Origin: Rhizopus sp. PT2906
Taxonomy: Eukaryota > Mucoromycota > Mucoromycetes > Mucorales > Rhizopodaceae
Assembly: GCA_025529335.1 (NCBI GenBank)
Contig: JAMYHX010000096.1
Location: forward strand, 1 to 64,000
Direction of reading: 5' to 3'
Length of the DNA: 64,000 nucleotides
Both the position numbers and the translations under genes were made by a program. Within the stretch, counting starts at the first letter, position 1, and each line of letters opens with the position of its first letter. Of this stretch, positions 12,165-24,046 are shown in pieces. The notes beneath the pieces were generated by a model. The model worked only from the letters and a program-made list of their open reading frames with translations. It ran no database searches and was not told the origin of the DNA.

Positions 12165-13083
12165 AATAATATTAAAGGAGAGAATGCTTCTGGTGCATTC
12201 ATATTTGTATACCATAATAGTTTTATAAAAAAAAATGATTGTATACATGTATATTGTATATGGCTGTAATATCCAAAAAAAAGAGTCTTTTTCTAATCAT
12301 GATAAGGATTATTATTATTATTATTATTAATAGTATTGACATGCTAGTACGCGAAAGAGTATAGGACATCTGCCTTGGTTTTAATCAGCAAGCGAAAGAT
12401 AAACTACATAATGATATCTTGGTAGCAGATGCGACACACAAAATTTATTTATGCTTTTATCCTAAAAGCTATTCTTATCTTACACATAATAAGGGAATGC
12501 AGAGTAGAATACATGCTTTAATACGGTTATATCATCAAGTAAAAAGTCGTGCATAATTCATTCAATTTCTGTTGTTGAAAGATGTCCGACTTGAGAATAA
12601 AAAACACCTTATTAAAATAAGCTTGCTTTGATTGTTACACCGAGTAGATTTGATCAGGACAAATGAATTAAATCATAAATAGATGAGAGTTTCAATAGGC
12701 TGATGTTAACAATGAAGAGCCCAAGACCCTAAAAGCATATTTAGTGACCAAATCCACATCATTAAACATGAACTTTACACAATATTGACATGAACTCTTA
12801 CTCTTTTCTCTAATCTAAAGCAATACTTGGAGGCTTCTTTTTTCTCTTTGGAATAATAAAACTATATATAATATACATCTATTGATGACATTCTTACATA
12901 GAATCAACAAATATCAAAGCTTTTTATGATTTAGCCTAGTGATAATTTGGTCTTGATCGGAACCAATTAGGTTCCGGTGAGAAATGATTTATGATTGGAT
13001 GTATCACTATAAATTTATAGATTAAAGACAAGCCAGTCTTGTCTGTCTCTTTCTTTTTTTTTTTTTTTTTCTTTTTTAAAAAC
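12165..13083. other. intergenic region
   Basis: No gene seen. The left end is the 3' flank of the LAA2-like gene with a short ATT trinucleotide run at about 12309-12331. The right end (13040-13083) is a T18 tract and T-rich leader just before the next start codon. A weak open stretch near 12380-12560 has no support. Confidence 0.6.
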
Positions 13084-14186
13084 ATGAAAGAGTACAGTTT
13101 AAAGGAAATCTCCAAACATACAACAAGGAAGTCATGTTGGGTTATTTATAAAAACAAGGTTTATGACGTTACGGAATTCATTCAAGATCATCCTGGGGGG
13201 GATGACTTGATCTTGGACTATGCAGGCAAAGATGTTACAGATGTCATGAAGGACGTACTTGAACATGATCACTCGGATGCAGCTTATGAAATACTCGAAG
13301 AATATTGTATTGGTAAATTAGAAGAATCCATTCATGAAAAGCGTATGAAACTATTGGAGGTTGAAGAAGAGTCTAAGACGTTTGACAAGGAAGATTTTAA
13401 GCCAAAGGAAACAGATGTAGCGTCGGATGTTAAAACGAATCAATTCTTGGACTTGAGAAAGGCACTTATCCCACAATTGATTAGAGCAAGATTTACCAAG
13501 GAATTCTATTTGGAACAAGTGCACAAACCACGTTACTTGTCTCAGCCAGCCATCTTTTTTGGTCATCCATTATTGGAGCCATTGACAAAGACTGCATGGT
13601 ATATGATACCTATTATTTGGTTGCCCTATGTAGCCTATCAGCTCTCTTTGTCATTTAAATATGGTAACTCGATGGGCACTTATATGTCATTTGGCTTGGG
13701 TATTGGTATATGGACATTATTGGAATATCTGTTGCATAGGTTCTTGTTTCATTTGGATGAACTGCTTCCAGATCATCAAATGGCCTTTGTGATCCATTTT
13801 GCCACTCACGGCTTTCATCATTATTTACCAATGGATAGGTAAACGCATTACGACGAGTATTTTGGCTGTATAAACTAACCTGTCTATGTAGATTAAGACT
13901 TGTTATGCCCCCTGCTTTGGCTGTCATTCTCGCTTATCCTCTTGTTCGCTTAGGACACTTCTTATTCCCTCCAATGATGGCCCACGGTGTAGTAGCCGGT
14001 GGCTTTTTTGGTTACATCCTGTATGACTGTACTCATTATTATCTTCATCATGCCAAAGTATTCAAATACCACTTTAAAGAAATGAAAAAGTACCACATGA
14101 CACATCACTACAAGAACTATGAAGGTGGCTACGGTATTACTTCCAAAATTTGGGATTACGTCTTTGGCACTGAATTAAAGTACTAA
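13084..14186 (+). CDS. SCS7: sphingolipid fatty acid 2-hydroxylase (cytochrome b5 fusion)
   Basis: Two exons (13084-13838, 13892-14186) encode about 350 residues, the usual length. Residues 1-80 are a cytochrome b5 domain with the haem loop HPGGDD and a second haem His in EHDHSD. The C-terminal half is a membrane hydroxylase with four or so transmembrane helices and the di-iron His boxes: HRFLFH, HGFHHYLPMDR (split by the intron), HYYLHH and YHMTHHYKNYE. By family it 2-hydroxylates the very-long-chain acyl part of ceramides in the ER, using electrons from its own b5 domain. An in-frame ATG at 13039 would add a poly-Phe stretch from the T tract; the ATG at 13084 is preferred. Confidence 0.95.
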
Positions 14187-14799
14187 TTGATATTATCACT
14201 TCACCATTTAATGCTACCATCAATATTACTACTATCATCATTACTACTATTACTACTACTTAATACTAATCATTTCCTTTTACTATTTACGCACACACCA
14301 AACCCTCCCCCCTTCTCTTTATAATAAACAATTGAACAATGTAAAAAAAAAGTATATACTTGATTAGAAATGTGTAAATGTCAGCAAAGACAAATAAGAA
14401 CAGTAAAAATCATCAGACACAAATACATCTTAAATTTACCGCCTCATAAAAGGGGGCTGTATCCCTGTTATTATATGCATCCGATCACATGAGGGCAAAA
14501 GAAAGTGATAGATTGATCTAGTCAAATCGAATACTTGCGAGCATATAAAATAGAATTTAGAGCCAACAATCGCAAACAAGAGAGAAATGTCAAAATGTGG
14601 ATTTAGGTTGAATTAGGATTACAATAAATTATTACTTAAAAAGTGCATATTGCAGTGGTGTCATCATGTGCCTCATGTTTTGTTTATAAACTATTAAGTA
14701 AATAGGAATTTATTAAGGGAATAATTATAATAATAGTAATATTAGCAAATATAAATCGATATGGTACAAATAAGTAGGAATATAGTACGCAAAGAGTGT
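14187..14799. other. convergent 3' intergenic region
   Basis: Separates the ends of the convergent SCS7 and SUR7-like genes. It has an imperfect ACTATTACTACTA-type run at about 14215-14270 and otherwise AT-rich sequence. No coding pattern was seen. Confidence 0.6.
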
Positions 14800-15542
14800 T
14801 TAAACCTTATCCTGAGAGCGAACTCTGCCGGGACCAAAGATACAAGCAAAGCAGTAGGAAATAGAAGAAAATAGCAGAGCCACAAATGCACCCAAAGTCA
14901 TCCATGTGGCAGGTCCTAAACTACCCTGGATGTCTGAGTTGGTTCCCTTGGCGATATTGATGCCTCGAATAGAGATTACAAGAACGATAACAAAGACGGC
15001 CAACATGACGACGAATGCAAAAAAGGTCGCAATGGCTGCACAGAAATCAGGACCTCGTCTGAAGCTACTCAAGACGGTAATGATGAGCGCAATAAGAGTT
15101 AAACCTAAGGCAATCCAATAGAGAATGAAGTTGGCAAGGAAAACTCGATCCATGTTATGCATATCACCAATAACATCCTGTATGCCATTTGCTTGGCCTA
15201 ATATAAAAGCGTTAGCAAATCAACCAAATCAGTATTTCTTAAATCACGACTTACTCCAATCAAAAGCAGGAACTGGATGAGAGCAAAAGTTGACATTTAA
15301 TCCCGTGCCAGAACAATAGGACCTATATATGAATATAGATGAGATAACTGCATCCAAATATGTTTTTGTTTAAAGCTGGTTTACCATAAACCAAATGTAA
15401 CAAACTGATCTTTGATATTCAATGTTGCAAAATACAACGAGTGTAGAAATGCTCGGTTGTATGTATTACCAATCATGGTAAACACTTCTAATACGAGTGC
15501 TGCAAAAGTAAAAAACGTTGCTAGGTGACCAAAGAATGCCAT
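14800..15542 (-). CDS. SUR7/PalI-family four-helix membrane protein
   Basis: Four exons on the minus strand give about 200 residues. A first membrane helix follows the start (MAFFGHLATFFTFAALVLEV). The extracellular loop has the family mark G-L-W-x-x-C...C (FGLWSYCSG...NFCSHP). Three more helices follow: NFILYWIALGLTLIALIITV, AAIATFFAFVVMLAVFVIVL and WMTLGAFVALLFSSISYCFA. The tail is short and basic. SUR7-family proteins sit in plasma-membrane eisosome domains, while PalI relatives act in pH sensing; the sequence does not decide between them. The start chosen is the Met just before the first helix; an upstream in-frame Met at 15707 would add a Phe/Ser-rich stretch from a homopolymer leader. 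Confidence 0.8.
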
Positions 15543-16266
15543 TATATATAAAAAAAAAAAGAAAGAAGACAAAGAATAAAAAAAAAAAACAAAACAAAAG
15601 GACTGTTTATATACTTTTGCATTGACGTCGGTGACGCTATGCACAAGTATATAAATAGTAATTTCTCTTTTTCGCTCTTGGCAATACCATTTGGGGTTGT
15701 TACACACTCAAGTGCTTATTTTTGTAATCAGCCACATCTACGTCATGGTGAAAATGAATTATCTATGTGTTGGATCAACAGCAAGCAGTTTATTATGCAT
15801 TTTTGCTGATTTGTACCTGAACATCCTATCTTTTTTTTTTATCCCGTCTCTTTTTCTATCCTTATTGGAATAGGTACGCATCTATCTTTGTTAACGTCAA
15901 TCACGTGGTTGATTGAAAAATAGGTGTATCTATAAACACAATCAAAGAATTTAGAACTGTCGGTTACTTATGGCGTATGCATGCCAAGACAGAAGCCACT
16001 GCATTTGCTGGTTACCTGAAGATAAGCCATAACCATCTTTGTGTACATTTTTGATTGTATCTCGAATACACTAGTGGCATTATCAATATGGTTGCTTCTC
16101 CTTCCAAGATAAAGGTATGGTAGCTTTACTCAGGCCAACATAGTCTATTCTTCCTTCCTTACTACCTTTTCTACTTTCTTGTACCCCAAAGGACATGTCA
16201 AATCAATAAAAAGATGTTTTCAAAGAGCGCTATTTTTTCTACCCTTTTTTCTTCTCCCTTTAAAAG

Positions 16267-17078
16267 ATGTCATCAAGGTACAATCCAAAAAGATGAGAGT
16301 ATGTTCTGTTGCTAATTAGCTATTAGTGCTGTAGATATAGAATTATTGTCTGACGATGAGGCATTATTTGAAGAACTTGAAAAAGAAGAGGACTCAGAGA
16401 TTGCTTTCATGCGAGAACAGCGTATAAAAGAGATTCAATCAGAGTAGATTCTCCCTTTTTGAACAGAAAGAAGACGTTGTTCTAATCCATATATTAGACT
16501 CGCAAGACGACAGACCTTGGAAGAAAATAAGCATGGTGCATATACCGAGATTTTTAAAGAAAAGGAGTTTATGGATATTACTGTCAAAGAAAAATACGTA
16601 GTTGGTCATTTCTTTCATCAAGACTTTAGAAGATGTAAAATTATGGATACCCACCTTGAAGTATGGAAGTATTCTGTCCTTTTGGCATACATCAATTAAC
16701 CAGTCTTGGGATAGGTATTAGCTAAGAAATACTATGATACAAGATTCATAAAGATCGACGTAGCCAATGCCCCCTTTTTAGTAGAAAAGTTACTAGTGAA
16801 GATACTTCCTTGTGTTATTGCATGGAAAGAAGGTTATGCACAAACAAAGTAAGTTAATTCAAAAATCAGCTTTCTTTTCACTGTCTTTACTCATCATGGT
16901 CGGTACTAGACTCGTTGGTTTCGATGATCTTGGAAATACCGACAACTTTACAACCGCTGCTTTGGAATTAAAACTAAAGCATGCTGGCGTGATTAAGAGA
17001 AAAGAAGACCCAGTTGTTCAAGTCAAAAAGTCTATCTTCCAATCTAACGACACAGACTCGGAGTTGGAAGACGATTAA
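16267..17078 (+). CDS. thioredoxin-domain phosducin-like protein (TXNDC9/PLP1)
   Basis: The first exon is only 11 nt (16267-16277) and is spliced over a 49-nt intron to 16327. Further introns end before about 16501, 16719 and 16909. The protein runs from an acidic helix (LSDDEALFEELEKEEDSEIA) through MREQRIKEIQ to the thioredoxin fold: GAYTEI, VVGHFFHQDFRRCKIMDTHL, FIKIDVANAPFLVEKL, then LVGFDDLGNTDNFTT. This matches TXNDC9 in order and spacing, including the single-Cys RCK in place of CxxC, so it is not a redox enzyme. Family members bind the CCT/TRiC chaperonin and tune actin and tubulin folding. The last intron (about 16852-16909) is required, because the unspliced frame stops. Confidence 0.88.
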
Positions 17079-18280
17079 TAAAAACCCATAATGTTTAAAG
17101 AATACATGGCATGAATATTATTACTTTTAATTAGTGCTGCTCCCTCTTTTTGCTCATTTTAGGCTACATCATCATCTTTCTTTCATCTCTTACTGTTATG
17201 TATAGAGCCTTGAACAAAAAAGATATGATGTATGATCACGTAATTCATTTGTCTCAGTAACGTAGCACTTTTAGACAAAGGTTTACGGCAGATATTCAAA
17301 TGCGTCTTTATATACACAACATAACACTTGCTTGAAATAGTTACGATTCTCCTACTTTGAGGCATATTTGAGCCTTGTATAGTTCTTTATCATGTTTCTA
17401 TATTCACATAAGCGAAATTATGGTAAGATCAGACAAGCAGGATAATACCTTTATTTATAAATAGCAGAAAAATACTTTCAATTATGAATGGTAGCTTGTG
17501 AGACAATGATTTTAGATAGCCATAGCCTTGTAATTTAAGGGGTTTTGCAGTCGCTTGATGTTTTTTTTTGTTTGTAGCAGGTTTCAAAAGCTTCATAAGT
17601 TGGCTCATTCAGGCATTGTATAGTAGCATCATGGCATGAGATTTTGTTAGCATTAGAATTCGCAAGACGAAGCACTCGCGCATAAGACACACCAGTAATG
17701 ACTCAAACCATGAAGAAAATGATAAGAAAGGTAGCTGTTGGCTTCATTTTAGCTTGATATATAATTCATTATTACTCGAAAAGTTGCTTATGCTTATATC
17801 TTTTTTCAATCGCTGACCTTGAGGGAGCACAGGTCCCTTGATCATACTTAATACGTGTTCTACTCAAAGTCATATTCACTTTCTGCTTTATGGTGTTTAC
17901 CTATTAGCTAGCTTTGATTTCTCCTACTGTTATGAGCACTAGGCCAAAAGCTATGTTTATCTTGATAACCGCTTCCGTTAAACTTGCTTCTGTGTAACGG
18001 TGAAACTCTATGCAGACGGGCTAATCCAGAATAGGAAATTATTGAGTGACGAAAATATGTGGGCGCACTAAAGGTCAGCAGCGTAACAAAGTTTTACATA
18101 AAACTTCACAAGACCTTTCTTTTTTTTTTTCGTTGACATAACTTGCACACAATATATATATATACACATCATGATGAACTCGTTTGTATGTACATAATAT
18201 ATAAGAAAAACATAAAGAAAAGGGGGGAAAGTAACATTTCTTAAAGGCACCAGAATTAACCAGAGACAGCCCAACAGCTA
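17079..18280. other. gene-poor intergenic region
   Basis: No gene recognised. Open frames are short and cut by homopolymers, and none has a motif. A short TA run lies at about 18153-18164. The right end would be the promoter of the coiled-coil gene. Confidence 0.55.
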
Positions 18281-19279
18281 ATGCGAGTAGTCATTTCAAA
18301 GTAACCAAAAGTTATTACCACCTAAATAAACTCTCATAAACTGTATCTCTTTAGACAACCAATAACAAAAGTACGGTTATTGACGTAAAAAAGATTGAAA
18401 GAGAGATAAACGAGATACGGGAAAACGCTGGACAGCGACCGCATATTGATGTACATACTTGCAGAAAACAGAATTAGTGGGGGGAAATTAACCGTCCATA
18501 TAACAAAAAGGAACTAGAGGCTGCAGATCCATTCAATAGACTATGGAGTGCCGTTGAGCCTCTGATGGATCGATTGTCTTATTCGGTAACCTACCCAACA
18601 TCTACATTTAATCATAGTGAAGAAGAACAAGAGGATGAAGAAATGGTTCGAATACGAAGAGAGCTATCAGCAGCTCTGCATGACTGTTTACCAAGAGCAA
18701 ATGAAAAAACGGACGATGAGCGGTATGTTGTGTTGTAATAGAGTGGTATAGAAATAATTCTTCGCTTACGTAGACTTGAACTGGAGGACACTAAAAGGGA
18801 ATATGAAGAGCTTCAGCAAAAGCTAGGACAGTTACAAAATCAAATCCGTATATTGGAAAAGGTATAATTTAAAAGGCAACGTTACTTGGTTCTCATTGCA
18901 TTCGCTTGTTTTATAGAAAAATATGGATAATACGGCATTAAAAAGCAGCATTATTCAATTCAAGAATGACGTACATAAACAAGCCAAATTACTCCTACAG
19001 AATCAAGAGCATGCTTTTATGACACGATCCGCTATTGCCACAGGAAGGACAACAACAGGAGGCCATAGTACAGCAGAGATTAGTAAAAACGGAAAAAAGG
19101 AAGTTTCTGATTAAAGTAAGCTGACTTATGTTCTTCGTAGTGACCAGAATAAAAGAATTAGAAGAAAAAAATCGAAATCTGAGGTTACAGAACCGAAAAC
19201 TAGATGCACATTTGGAAAAATATAGAGAAAGGTTTGAAAAATTAAAGGAAGGAGCCAAAAAGAGACAACAGGATGTATA
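18281..19279 (+). CDS. coiled-coil protein, function unknown
   Basis: The best model starts at ATG 18281 with a 6-nt first exon, then an exon from 18354. A 60-nt intron (18451-18510, AAG acceptor) removes an in-frame TAG at 18475. Further introns lie at about 18723-18772, 18862-18917 and 19082-19139; the last removes a stop and restores frame. The protein has an acidic segment (HSEEEQEDEE), a motif ADPFNRLWSAVEPLMDRLS, and long heptad-patterned helices (YEELQQKLGQLQNQIRILEK; IKELEEKNRNLRLQNRKL) ending KKRQQDV. The DPF-R-W-VE-L motif recalls a conserved fungal family that I cannot name with confidence. Splicing is inferred by eye, so the extreme N-terminus is weak. Confidence 0.55.
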
Positions 19280-19310
19280 AAATAGTAATAATAAAAGATA
19301 TTCTATTAAG

Positions 19311-21748
19311 TTACTCTGGACAATAGTTGTACTTTTCTTTCCAAAGATCAGACACCTTTCTTTGATGGCCCAAGTTTGTGTGGCTCAATGTGTTCATGTC
19401 TAATAAGCCGCCTCCATTGTGTTCGTCTTCGGATTGATTCTGAGTTAGTTCGAGGAACATGTGAAGCCATGACATAGAGTTCCATACAGTAAAGTATTCC
19501 TCGGTTACACACTTCTTGGCTGCTTCACCCATAGCATCGCGTAGTTCTGGGTTATTGAACAACTCAAAGAGTTTATCAGCTACTTCTTCCACATGGCCAA
19601 TAGGAACAAGGAAACCGTCCTCGTCTTCTCTAATCTGAAGAGGAATACCGCCAGCTCTATAGGCAATGACGGGAACGCCCTTGTGAAGAGCCTCAGTGAC
19701 CTTGACCTCAAAGCCTTCTCGATGTGACAGCTGTAAGGCAACGTAGGCACCACGGAGAATCATGTTGAGAAGTTGATCAGAAGCAGGTAAACGAACGGCG
19801 ATGATATCACTAGCAATACCAGTGAATGGTTCGGAATTAAGGATTTCTTGCACCTGTTCAAAGATGACTGTGCCATCAGGGTCATCAATACTTCCATGAC
19901 CACAGATAACGAGCTGGGGTGTTTGAGCATCTTCAAAGTTACCATCCATCTTGGCGCGTAGCAATCTGTACGCTTCTAGAACGTCAGGAATTCCTTTGGA
20001 AGGATCGAACCGTGCGACTTGTACAATGTAGGGTCGGTACCAGTCTACTTCATTTACACCCAAGTCCACACACACACGGTTAAACACCGATTGGTAATAG
20101 GTCTTGCACCAGTCATTCAATTGTTTGTTCAAACCATCAAGAGGATCTGTGGCAGCAGGTAAAAGTACGACATTACGAGTAGGAACGACTTCAGGAACAA
20201 AGTTTTTAATAGGATGAGCTACAAAGACATCGGCATGTTGAATAAAGTTCCACAAGAAGCTAATGTAAAAGAAAGTTAAGGTTAAAGGCAGAGTGAACAT
20301 TTAGACTTACTTCCAAGTGATAGCCTGAGGTCCTTCGGGATACTCTTTAATCAAGTCAGCTCTAATTTCAATATGGGATCTAAAGATAATCTTTGTATTG
20401 GGAGCATGTTCACGGATATGAGGAATGATACCACAGACTATGCCATGCGTTTTAATAACTTGTTTTTGTTATGAAGTGTTTACCTTGTGGATCGTCAATC
20501 ACGATCACGTCAGAATTTTTAATAGGTCCTTTATCATCCAACCAGAATCGTTTCGCATTTTCATTTGACCAGTCAATAAAGATTTGCTTATCTGTTTCGG
20601 TCAAGTAGACATCAGGAGGAGCAACACCTTGGAGAACGTTATGGAACTTTCGCTTGGTGATATCAAATACTTCAGGCTTAGGACGAGCGACGTACCCTGC
20701 ATATGAAATAAGTTAATTTGTACAACATTACTGTTGTATGTTCTTACAATGAACTTCAACACCTGCCAAGCGCAAGAAGCGAACTATAGCATGACGCATA
20801 AGGGCCACTAAAACCCCCAATTTTGGTAAGGATGGAGTTTAAATGATAAAATGTTGACGTTTTTGAAACTTACCTCCGCCACCTTGAGGAGTCGAATTGA
20901 AAAAGGACACTCGCAACTTCTTTTCTTTGAATTCATTGACCATTTCTGTAAATACTCTCCATGTCTCATCACAGACAGTCTCCTTATACTCCCACAGATT
21001 GACCATCTTGATTTGACTATTAAAGTCAACTAATAAAAGAGAACAAAGGGTTAGAATAAAAAGAAGATTAAGGTCACACTTGTGTTTGTCTACCTTCAAC
21101 CTAAAATAAAAAGAGAGTTTAAGCAACACATGAATTTCTGTATGAATGAGGGTAACTTACTTCATGGCGGTACCCAACCGAGATTCGTGGAAGATTCCCT
21201 GGGTAGATAGGGCTCAACCTATCGAAAAAGGGTCATTTGCCTTACTTTTTATCCAATAATCATAAAGCTTACCACATCACTGCCTTTCTGACAGCAGCAC
21301 TTGCACGTTCATCGCAAGATTCACCATGAGTAGTAACACGGAAAGGAATGGCATCAAGTTGCTTCCAAAACTCGTTCATCATGTTCATCTCTTCGGTTAT
21401 GACAAGAGACTTTTGTTTAAGGTAGTCTCTGGCGATATCATAGGAGCAAGCAATCAATTGGACCTTGTAATTTTGAGCCATAGAGTAGAGAGAGACAATC
21501 GAGGTTAGCTTTGACAAGGCATCCTTGACCATTTTTTCAACAGAGTCATTTTCGATATCATGTTCAACGAGTTCACCTTCATAATAGTCCGTGGTATAGA
21601 AGCCATCATGAACTGAGATGGCATAGTAACTCTTCATTCCATCGCGAACTTCAATGTCTACACCAAGATAGACAGGAAGAGGAACATGATTAAGTGAGAA
21701 TTTACGTAGAGAGGCTCTCGTAGGAACATGAGTAGGGTTAGGGGGCAT
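19311..21748 (-). CDS. trehalose phosphorylase, fungal GT4 type (ccg-9 family)
   Basis: A multi-exon minus-strand gene of roughly 700 residues. The N-terminal half has the fungal trehalose phosphorylase region (YLGVDIEVRDGMKSYYAISV, then TTHGESCDERASAAVRKAV). The C-terminal half is a GT-B glycosyltransferase family 4 domain with VAHPIKNFVPEVVP, QVARFDPSKGIPDVLEAYR and the E-x7-E signature in REGFEVKVTEALHKGVPVI. The family performs reversible, retaining phosphorolysis of trehalose to glucose and alpha-glucose-1-phosphate; trehalose is the main spore and stress sugar in these fungi. The large last exon is 19311-20260 or so; earlier introns lie at about 20264-20310, 20430-20483, 20699-20748, 20804-20872, 21030-21090, 21108-21160 and 21217-21273. 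It is divergent with the methyltransferase gene, 294 bases apart. Confidence 0.9.
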
Positions 21749-22042
21749 AATTGATAATAGATGTAATGATTATAAAAATAGTAAAAAAAGAAAGGACGAA
21801 TTGAAAGGGTCTTTTATATATCAAGACGACAGCTGATATTTAATTTCAGCCTTTGACTGCTGCATAAAAATAATACGAATTAAGGCATCGTAAACCATAA
21901 AAGGAAAGAGGATTCCGTAATGGCAAGAAAAGAGAAACAAAAAGAAGCAGTAAGATCTATTTCTCTTTTTCTTCTTTTCTTTTATATGAAAATAGCAGTG
22001 AACCAAATACTTTATATATATTATTTATTTTATATGTAAATC
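21749..22042. promoter_or_regulatory. shared divergent promoter region
   Basis: A 294-base gap between two start codons pointing outwards: trehalose phosphorylase to the left, methyltransferase to the right. It holds TATA-like TATATA at about 22013-22018 near the right gene and T/A-rich pyrimidine tracts on both sides. Co-regulation is possible but not shown. Confidence 0.45.
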
Positions 22043-23614
22043 ATGGGAAATCAACCATCGCATATTTTAAAAAGTCCATTCTCCAAGAGAACATGTCAGA
22101 AAACAAATAAAAAAAGAAAGGCATTGTCGATACATGATGTGGATACTGAGGAACAAAATAAAGATGAACAAGGTCGCGAAAGGGCAAGAACTATTGCTAG
22201 TGAACCCCTTTTGACAACTATCGCAAGCACATTCTCCAAGAAAAGATACAAGCCACACTTGGAAGAACATACACCTATTCTACCTCCATCTCCAACCTAT
22301 ACATCTAGTGACATGTATACGACAGAAACAATTATTGTTGACGGTAGAAGGTATCAAAGCTATAATACTAAATATGTCTTGCCTAATGACGATGAAGAAC
22401 AAGATCGACTAGTACAAGTTGTAAGTTAATATGATCAGTTCATTTTCTGTACTTTCTAACATGATTTTTATTATTCTTTTACTATATTTAAGCACTTCAT
22501 TTACAAATATATCTTTAATGGTAACTTCTCAGCTCCGGTTCACGACTTACTCTCGGGTCCAGTTCCCTCGACTAGGCGGAATTCATCGGGATTAAGCCGT
22601 AGTAGATTGAGGAGTGAAACGCCCACACCAAGGGTCTTGGACCTGGCATGTGGCAACGGCACCTGGGTACTTGAAATGGCAACAGAATACCCAAATGCTC
22701 ACTTCTACGGCATTGACATATCACCCAATTATCCAACAACCATCAAACCTCCCAATGCGTTTTTCACACAGTTCGACATACTGAGTCCTAAGGGATTACC
22801 TTTTCCAGATGACTACTTTGATTTTGTCTTTATGCGTCAAGTCTACACTTGCTTTTCCTATTTAGACTGGGCGGTAAGCTTAAACGGCAGACTAAAATCA
22901 CAAAGTTTCTCATAGTACATGTAATAGGTCGTTATTAAAGAGATCAGACGGGTGCTCAAACCAGGGTGCTACGTCGAGCTCCGCGACATTGATCCCATTT
23001 TGAAGAATATGGGGCCCACGACGTACAAACTATTCGAAAAATATCCAGCATTTATGAAGGAAAGGCACGGTGTTGATATCGATTGGGCTAAAAGTATGTA
23101 CGACTGTCTCCAGCAAATCGGCCAAATGACAAACATGCACAGGGTCGTACGAGGTCTCCAGTGTGGAAAAACAGGACCCGTTTGTTCGCTCATGAACAAT
23201 TCTCTTCGAGCTGGGCTTTATAGCTATCGTTACTTCTTTCAAAAGAATTACAAGATGAATGCCCAAGAATATAATAGAATAGTTGACGAAGTGGTGAACG
23301 AATCTATTGACTATCAATCCTACTTTAATTATTATTGCTGTTGGGGTCAGAAACCGCTATATGACTACGCTTCTTTTCAAAAGGCCAAGGCTCAGTCTAC
23401 TCCTAATTTAAGGAATCTGCAACAAGACATCGTCGCTGGATCCTACGTCACTCTACCATCTTCCCATACTGAACGTCGTGTGTCACTTCATCTTCCTCCT
23501 TCTCCCACAAGTACCTATATCAGCATGTATCCTCTGTCAGATGATGAGGGTCATATATTTGGCCAAGACAGTGTCTCTGACATAAACCAATTCATTGAAG
23601 GTTACGAAGATTAA
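22043..23614 (+). CDS. SAM-dependent methyltransferase with N-myristoylation-type start
   Basis: Three exons (22043-22420 or so, 22494-22872, about 22929-23614). The N-terminus MGNQPSHIL fits the N-myristoylation rule (Gly2, Ser6), then comes a basic low-complexity region of about 110 residues. A class I methyltransferase core follows: LDLACGNGTWVLEMA (motif I), FYGIDIS (acidic residue of motif II), and FPDDYFDFVFMRQV and VLKPGCYVELRDID (post-motifs). The C-terminal third (KPLYDYASFQKAKAQ onward) is specific and ends in an acidic tail. Similar LaeA/UMTA-like or TAM-type methyltransferases are common in Mucorales; the substrate is unknown. Start is supported by the match of MG to the myristoylation signal and lack of an upstream in-frame ATG. 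Confidence 0.82.
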
Positions 23615-24046
23615 TATTTACTTTTTCTCATAATTTCTAATGCAATGAATGTATATACAAATATGTTGCATCCATTTAATAGTAAAAAAGGTATAAATGT
23701 CAATTATTTGCCCTTTGTAAATTGTACATATCAAGCAAAATAAAGTGTGGCAAGGAAAGCCTGTGCCACATTGGAGCCAAAAAGTGTTGGCTTGGACACG
23801 ACTTTTATTTTAGTATTTCTAGCTACAGAATGACGAACTTTGAAAGAGAGACTTTGCTCATTTTTAAAGTGAAGATTTTCTTTTTTAAACAGGCCATGTA
23901 AATTAATTTATTTTCATTCTTGATGGAATACGTAAAACTTCAAAGTTTAAAACAGTGCAGAAACCAAAGCTGGATATGTTGTTATACTTTTGCGTGTTCT
24001 TAGTGATACTCAAGGCAGATTATTGACAATGGATATGTTTATTTGA
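23615..24046. other. convergent 3' intergenic region
   Basis: Between the convergent ends of the methyltransferase and RTG2-like genes. AT-rich with no coding pattern, motif or repeat that I could support. Confidence 0.6.

Noticed and set aside
18451..18477. A 27-nt mini-intron or in-frame stop in the coiled-coil gene suggesting a pseudogene
   Set aside because: A standard 60-nt intron (18451-18510) with an AAG acceptor removes the stop and keeps frame.
19082..19139. Apparent frameshift in the coiled-coil gene
   Set aside because: A normal 58-nt GT-AG intron restores the frame, so no frameshift is needed.
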